Below are positions 17,665-22,386 of a stretch of DNA of 22,386 bases, piece by piece. Every line of letters starts with the position of its first letter. The first letter of the stretch is position 1. The translations under genes and the position numbers were made by a program. Origin of the DNA: Chara braunii (taxonomy: Eukaryota > Streptophyta > Charophyceae > Charales > Characeae); assembly GCA_003427395.1 (NCBI GenBank), contig BFEA01000066.1, forward strand, positions 3,095,241 to 3,117,626. The letters are read 5' to 3'. The notes beneath the pieces are model-generated. The model searched no databases, was not told the origin of the DNA, and saw nothing but the letters and a program-made list of their open reading frames with translations.

Positions 17665-17695
17665 CCCAGGGCCTAACTAACTCAGAGGCCCTGGG
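17665..17695. repeat. 10-bp perfect inverted repeat, loop 11
   Basis: CCCAGGGCCT (17665-17674) and AGGCCCTGGG (17686-17695) pair perfectly around an 11-base loop. The GC-rich stem inside the presumed LTR would be stable in RNA. Confidence 0.8.
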
Positions 17696-17901
17696 ATTTC
17701 CACATTTGCAGAGATCCGAGACTCGGTGCACTCCAACCAACTGGCGTGCTGCAACTGTAAGGACCCTACTTCGTGAAATGTTTGCACAGAGGGCTCTTGT
17801 TGATTTGCTGGCCCGCCTTCACTTAGGGCGGGCACGAGGCTTGCTGGGGCCTTAGACCAGGACATGTACATCATGGCAAGGCCCCTACTTGAGGGCTCAA
17901 T

Positions 17902-18080
17902 CCTCACATTCCATCCCCCTTAGCTTCGAAAGTCCGTTGAGATGCTTACTTCGCAGGTGCCTTCCCTTTGAGCATCCTCTCATATTCTGCNCCTCACATT
18001 CCATCCCCCTTAGCTTCGAAAGTCCGTTGAGATGCTTACTTCGCAGGTGCCTTCCCTTTGAGCATCCTCTCATATTCTGC
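17902..18080. other. 89-bp identical duplication around a single N: probable assembly artefact
   Basis: 17902-17990 and 17992-18080 are identical over all 89 bases and are separated by one N at 17991. Perfect identity beside a placeholder base suggests two contigs with an unmerged overlap. The duplicated piece holds the last codons of element E, its stop and the polypurine tract. In the real genome there is probably one copy. Confidence 0.85.
17909..17922 (-). promoter_or_regulatory. Polypurine tract of element E
   Basis: On the minus strand this reads TAAGGGGGATGGAA, directly before TGTGAGG. It primes plus-strand DNA synthesis in LTR retroelements. A second copy (about 17999-18012) exists only because of the duplication around the N. 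Confidence 0.7.
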
Positions 18081-18884
18081 TACCACCTGAGGAGCTGTGT
18101 CAATCAGTTCCTCTCTGGTGAACCACCGGTCTTCTTTTGGATCCGTATGATGCTTGAATCTGACGCGATATTCTCTCTTGGGTTTAGGAGGTCTTCCTCT
18201 ACCCAAAGGCTTCTGAACAGGCAGATCTCTGTGATCCACAATGTCGTCGATGTCCACTTGACCATCCATGGTTGGGGGCAGCATCGATCTCCTTGAAGGG
18301 AATTGATCAGTCTCAGCGAAAGGTGCAAGCTTTGAGGCATGAAAGACAGGGTGAGTGCGTAGGTGTCCAGGGATACGGATAACACAGGTAGGACCATCCA
18401 TCTCATCCCCCACTACATCCAAGACTTCCCAAGGACCAAAGTACTGCGGCATTAGTTTTCTAGAGATACCAAATTCCTGTCCTAGCTCACTAGCCTTGAC
18501 CCAGACACGTTCACCTACCTGAAATGAGGACTGTCGTCGATGCTTGTTCTCAGAAGCAATCGTTGCTTGCTGAGCTTTCTTAATATGCTCGACAGCTTGC
18601 TGCAACAACTCCTCATACTGCACACCATACTCAAGTGTGCCTGGAGTTGCAGAGGATCGGTTTTCGGGTAGGAGGAAGTCTAGAGCAGATCTAGGCTTCC
18701 ATCCCAAGTGCAGCTGGTTAGGACTAACGCCGGTACTGCTGTGTACAGCGTTGTTGTACAGGCTGGCGATGAGAGGCAACTTCTCATCCTAATCATCCTG
18801 GTTGGGCTTGATGTAATGCCTCAACAAGTGCCGTACAACTCTATTCATTTGCTCGGCCTGTCCGTTGGCTTCGGGATGATTCCC
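18036..18884 (-). pseudogene. Integrase C-terminus and chromodomain, element E
   Basis: This is the last part of the chromovirus polyprotein. Reading leftwards from 18884, GNHPEANGQAEQMNR carries the third catalytic residue (Glu) of the DDE integrase. A TAG at 18791-18789 interrupts DD-DEKLPLIASLYNNA. The chromovirus GPY/F-type module follows (KLMPQYFGPWEVLDVVGDEM). The end is a chromodomain-like tail, VDIDDIVDHRDLPVQ, a basic Arg/Pro insert, then EYRVRFKHHTDPKEDRWFTR, EELIDT and VVAEYE. Such a tail is known to steer integration to marked chromatin. The natural stop is TAA at 18038-18036, 18 codons after the chromodomain core. It is in frame with the parts to its right. Confidence 0.9.
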
Positions 18885-20120
18885 TTAAGTCATCTGAAGT
18901 TGACTGCCCATCTGCTCAGCAGTCTTCTTCCACAGCTCACTTGTGAAACGGACATCTCTGTCACTAACGATTGTCTTTGGTAAACCAAAGTCACGCACCC
19001 AGTTGTCCTGGAACAACATGATGACATGATCCGTCCTTGCTGTTTCTGGCATGGCGACTAGTCTAGCGTACTTGGTGAATCTATCAATGATGACGAAGAT
19101 GTGTCGCTTGCCACTCTTGCTGGTCACCAGGGTATCCATGAAATCCATGGAAACACTCTGTCCTGGACCAGCAGGGATAGGTAAGGGCTTCAGCAACCCA
19201 AGCGGTGCTTGACTTCGCGGCTTGTCCCGCTGACAGACCTGACAAGTCTCTACGTACTTCTTTGCGTCATCTAGCATTCCAGGCCACCAAAATCGCTGAA
19301 CTAGATTAGCACTCGTCTTTTTGTAACCAAAGTGTCCGGTTGCGTCATGGCATTCGCCTAAAAACAAACTACGCAAACGTTCACTAGATGGAACTACTAG
19401 CCTTTTAACACCGGCCTTATCAAGATAGAGTAGCCCGTCCACCATCACAAACTCACTTTCCGTGGCCTTGTCTTTTGCCTGAAGTTTGCGCATGATGTCC
19501 ATCATGACAGGGTCTTCCTGATAGGCTCCCACCAATGATTGAGTTACTTCTTCAGATACACCAAAGTCAGAAACTAGCGCACCTAGGTAGTCTACCCTAC
19601 GTGATAGTGCGTCTGCAACCTTGTTGTACTCTCCCTTCAGATACTCAAGCTTGAAGTCATATTGGTCTATGACTTCAATCCCTCGCTTGAGTGCGTCAGA
19701 AAGAGCCGGTTGAGTCTTGATCCATTTGAGGGTCTCATGATTAGTCCTCAAGTAGAAGAACCTTCCCAATAGGAAGTGTCTCCAATGGACAAGTGCCTTG
19801 TAGAGAGCATAGAGTTCCCTTTCGTAGGTGGACTTTGCCAGTTTCTTCGATGGTATCTTCTTACTCATGTACTCAATCGGTCTCAACTTTTTCCCATCCT
19901 GTTGAGCCAGCACTGCGCGAATGCCGTATTGGCTTGCGTCAGTGGTCGCTATGAATGGCTTCTGAGGATCGAGAACCATGAGAACTTCATGATTCATGAG
20001 TGCATGCTTCAATCTCTTGAAAGCACCCTCGCACTCATTACTCCAGTCCCACGGCGTGTCAAGTCGAGTTAGATCTGTCAAAGGAGAGGCGACTGTAGGA
20101 TACTTCTTTACGAAGTTCCT
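18885..20120 (-). pseudogene. RNase H and integrase core, element E
   Basis: This is the middle of pol. RNase H shows KPFIATTDASQYGIRAVLAQ and YERELYALYKALVHWRHFL, then RTNHETLKW. The aspartate expected in T-D-H is Asn here, so the nuclease is damaged. The integrase zinc finger has H-x4-H (CHDATGHFGYKKT) and C-x2-C (ETCQVCQRDK). The core has the first aspartate in SMDFMDTL and the second in TIVSDRDVRFTS. It ends at TAA 18887-18885 after QLQMT, just before the block with the catalytic Glu. The frame is open from the TAA at 20123-20121 to here with no indel. Confidence 0.92.
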
Positions 20121-21333
20121 TTAGTAGTCGCACATTCCTAAGAAAGATCTGACCTCGGTGATTGTTTGAGGTCGTGGCCAGTCTCGAATACTAGCCACCT
20201 TCGCATCTTTCGGCCTAATCCCTTCCGCGGATACTTCATGACCCAAGTATAGTATCTTAGTGCGACCAAACTCACACTTCTCTAGGTTGACCTTATACTT
20301 GTGTTGTCGCAGGAGTGGAAGCACAGTCTCAACGTGCTCTGCATGCTCCTCGGCAGACTTACTAAAGATCAGAATGTCGTCAAGGTATACTACGACAAAC
20401 TTATCTAAATGGTCATGGAAGATCCGATTCATAGCGTGCTGGAATGTTCCCGGCGCATTACAAAGGCGAAAGGGCATCACTACAAACTCATACAGACCAT
20501 AACGAGTCTGAAAAGTTGTCTTGTATTGGTCCTCAGGTCTTATAGCTATCTGATGATAGTTGGATTTCAAGTCTATTTTGCTATAGTACTTGCATCCCTG
20601 CACCCTATCCAATAGGTCGTCTATGCGAGGTAGAGGCTCTGCGTTCTTCACAGTGATGGCATTGAGGCCTTTATAGTCAATGCACATCCTCAATGTACCC
20701 CCCTTCTTTGGTACGAATAGTACGGGAGATCCGTAAGGGGAAGTACTAGGCCGAATCCATCCCTTCTCTGTCAGCTCTTTAAGTTGTCGCCGAAGTTCAT
20801 CTAACTCGGCGGGAGCCATCCTATAGATCTTTCCCTTTGGGGTCTTACTCCCTGGAATGATTTCTATAGCGTGGACAACTTCCCTTTCAACAACTCCTGT
20901 AGGCTCTTCGAAGAGATCAGAGAACTTAGCAACGACGTGTTCTATCTCTGGGGGTGTTCTAACGGCCTCCCCTTTCTCAGAGACATACACTAGGTACATA
21001 CCCTCCTCTTGGTTTTGCTTATAGTAATTGTAGAACGCTGATGCACACAAGCAGCCATAGGTATCTATAATGCTACTGGCTCTGAACTTAGTCAATCTGA
21101 CAGTTCTGCCATCGGGCAACTTGTGTTTGAGCACCTTCTTATCCCAGTCGAACTGGGGCTTAGCAACTTCAAGGTAGTACATGCCTAGTAACATGTCAAA
21201 CGGTAAGTCGTCGCTAACCAGGAACGAAATCTTATGATTAAGTTCCCCTCCTCCATAGGAGAAGGTACGTACTACATTCGGGATATAGTCTGTGACTATC
21301 ATGCGCTCCTTGTTGGCCAAAGTAGATGCTACT
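20121..21333 (-). pseudogene. Protease tail and reverse transcriptase, element E
   Basis: The first part of pol that remains starts within the retropepsin: LANKERMIVTDYIPNVVRTF, then the block DDLPFDMLLGMYYLEVAKPQ. A linker leads to EIIPGSKTPKGKIYRMAPAE. The RT then shows TSPYGSPVLFVPKKGGTLRM, YYSKIDLKSNYHQIAI (first catalytic Asp), TRYGLYEFVVMPF and [14 protein letters not shown] (YLDD at 20376-20387), followed by the connection region KILYLGHEVSAEGI. All RT catalytic residues are present. A TAA at 20123-20121 interrupts at MCDY-RNF. The protease active site, gag, leader and 5' LTR are missing. At 21333 the sequence switches to a tandem repeat, which supplies the open codons up to 21407. Confidence 0.92.
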
Positions 21334-22386
21334 TGTAACGAGCGTGAGGCTGACGGTGAGCCGAGGGAGAGGAGAGAGAGGGAGAGAGTGAGAGCACACA
21401 CACACACTCACTCACTCGACACGACTGCCTCGGACTGAGGATCGGACGCAGACACAGTGGCAAGTCACAAAGTCGAAATCTTGGATTCCGGATGCCGAAA
21501 CAGCAACTCATACTGCGTACGAGTACAGCAGCAGAGAACTGGTACGAGGCTGGTCCCCGTACCGTACGGGGAGCTGGTATAAGTACTGGTGACACGTACG
21601 TTACTAGGGGCATTTCTGCAAAGGCCCCGAGGGCAGAACTGAAATATGCAGTATTTGAAAGTGGCGCCCGAATTGCAGCATGGCGCCAATTGTCCAAAAT
21701 CCTACGGTACCAAAGGAGGGGTTTGGAAAAAGGGTGCCAGGCCGAAAACGGGATGCAGCTGAAACAGCGAAAGATAGACCAGGGATATAGCCCTGGCGGA
21801 GTCTGTAATACTATCCCCTCCCTCTAGTAGGCAACGTCCCGGCTGCCAAAAATCATGAAACAATGCTGAAATCTGTGAAGGACGGGACGGGGCCGATCAC
21901 TGGTTAACAAGTCGAAAGGGAAGAGGGGTATAATGTGGGTGGCAGGGGCTGCGGGAGTAAGAGGGAACAGGGTTTGTGTAACGAGCGTGAGGCTGCGGGT
22001 GAGCCGAGGGAGAGGAGAGAGAGGGGGAGAGTGAGAGCACACACACACACTCACTCACTCGACACGACGGACTCGGACTGAGGATCGGACGCAGACACAG
22101 TGGCAAGGCACAAAGTCAAAGTCTTGGATTCCCGAATGCCGAAAACAACAAGTCACACTGAGTACGAGTACAGCAGCAGAGAACTGGTACAAGACTGGTC
22201 CCCGTACCGTACGGGGAGCCGGTATAAGTATCGGTAACACGTACGGTACTAGGGGCATTTTTGCGAAGGCCCCGAGGGCAGAACTGAAAAATGCAGTATT
22301 TGAAAGTGGCGCCCGAATTGCAGCATGGCGCCAGTTGTCCAAAATCCTACGGTACCAAAGGAGGGGTTTGGAAAAAGGGTGCCAGG
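21334..22386. repeat. Tandem direct repeat, period about 643-645 bp
   Basis: The sequence from TGTAACGAGCGTGAGGCTG (21334) to GGGTGCCAGG (21741) recurs from 21977 to the window end (22386) with a small net indel and scattered substitutions. The spacer 21742-21976 completes the first unit. Each unit has a purine run, (AC)n with CACTCACTCACTCG, a GTAC-rich zone with a CCCCGTACCGTACGGGG near-palindrome, and GGCGCC. The spacer holds CCAGGG-ATATAG-CCCTGG. Matching minus-strand open frames in the two units (21697-21329 and 22342-22055) are a by-product of the repeat. It replaces the 5' end of element E. A satellite or two LTR-like copies of another element would both fit. Confidence 0.8.

Larger units (their letters stand above)
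16730..17908 (-). repeat. Likely 3' LTR of chromovirus E (inner end firm, outer end not)
   Basis: On the minus strand, right after the element's stop codon and a purine tract, the sequence TGTGAGGATTGAGCC begins at 17908. This is the expected position and first bases of a 3' LTR. The next 1.1-1.2 kb has no gene and no domain that I recognise. It contains a strong 10-bp hairpin (17665-17695), a CAATGC/GCATTG palindrome near 17,410 and the (TA)8 run. I cannot place the outer end: no second LTR is in the window to compare, and the Penelope-like RT begins near 16,720. The coordinates are therefore a maximum. Confidence 0.5.

Noticed and set aside
17093-17855. Several open frames of 60-195 codons in the presumed LTR of element E
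   Set aside because: Overlapping frames on both strands with GC-rich low-complexity composition and no domain; they lie in a non-coding LTR position.
18885-20123. Changed genetic code (TAG or TAA read as an amino acid) in the RT genes
   Set aside because: The stops face Gln, Tyr, Trp, Arg/Glu and Ser/Thr positions in different elements, so no single reassignment fits. Decay explains them.
21334-21976. The 645-bp unit as the 5' LTR of a plus-strand element (it starts with TG)
   Set aside because: The base pair before the second unit is not CA, no primer-binding site follows the first unit, and the two units are directly adjacent. It is kept as a tandem repeat of unknown nature.
1-22386. CRISPR array, prokaryotic operon or defence system
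   Set aside because: No regularly spaced repeats with unique spacers and no bacterial gene organisation; every recognisable coding segment looks like a eukaryotic transposable element or a decayed fragment beside one.

Overview
The window looks like repeat-rich nuclear DNA from a plant or streptophyte alga. Reasons seen in the sequence are Ty3/gypsy elements with a primer-binding site matching plant initiator-Met tRNA, a chromodomain-type integrase tail, a hAT element with ACCCG-rich subterminal DNA, and a Penelope-like reverse transcriptase. A charophyte such as Chara would fit, but that is an inference from style and is not shown. I see no host housekeeping gene and no RNA gene. Nearly all of the window is nested, broken transposable elements.

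Layout. 1-838 is a non-coding flank that carries motifs of the neighbouring LTR family. 839-5446 is plus-strand gypsy-like element A: LTR, primer-binding site, long leader, broken gag, and the start of a retropepsin frame. It stops exactly where a second, diverged LTR (5447-6425) begins. That LTR belongs to element B (5447 to about 8870), which has its own primer-binding site, leader and truncated gag. B is fused to minus-strand gypsy element C (about 8880-12690). C holds two head-to-tail copies of gag-protease-RT start; only the second continues into RT and the beginning of RNase H.

12690-16730 is the most unusual part. A decayed minus-strand coding stretch shows a RING-like zinc motif and a Josephin-like cysteine-peptidase pattern. 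Next comes the C-terminal half of a Penelope-like RT on the plus strand, a 15-bp coding minisatellite, and a complete 929-bp non-autonomous hAT element with a perfect 8-bp target duplication. Last comes the N-terminal half of the same RT type on the minus strand. One inversion of roughly 2 kb would rejoin the RT halves and place the peptidase/RING stretch downstream in the same orientation.

16730-21333 is minus-strand chromovirus element E. It has a likely 3' LTR and polypurine tract, then about 1,099 codons of protease tail-RT-RNase H-integrase-chromodomain in one frame, broken only by three nonsense codons. An N at 17991 flanked by two identical 89-bp copies looks like an assembly artefact. 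21334-22386 is a tandem repeat of about 645 bp that replaces E's 5' end.

These genes do not work together as a pathway. Each was part of a copy-and-paste or cut-and-paste element, and all the coding parts visible here are broken or partial.
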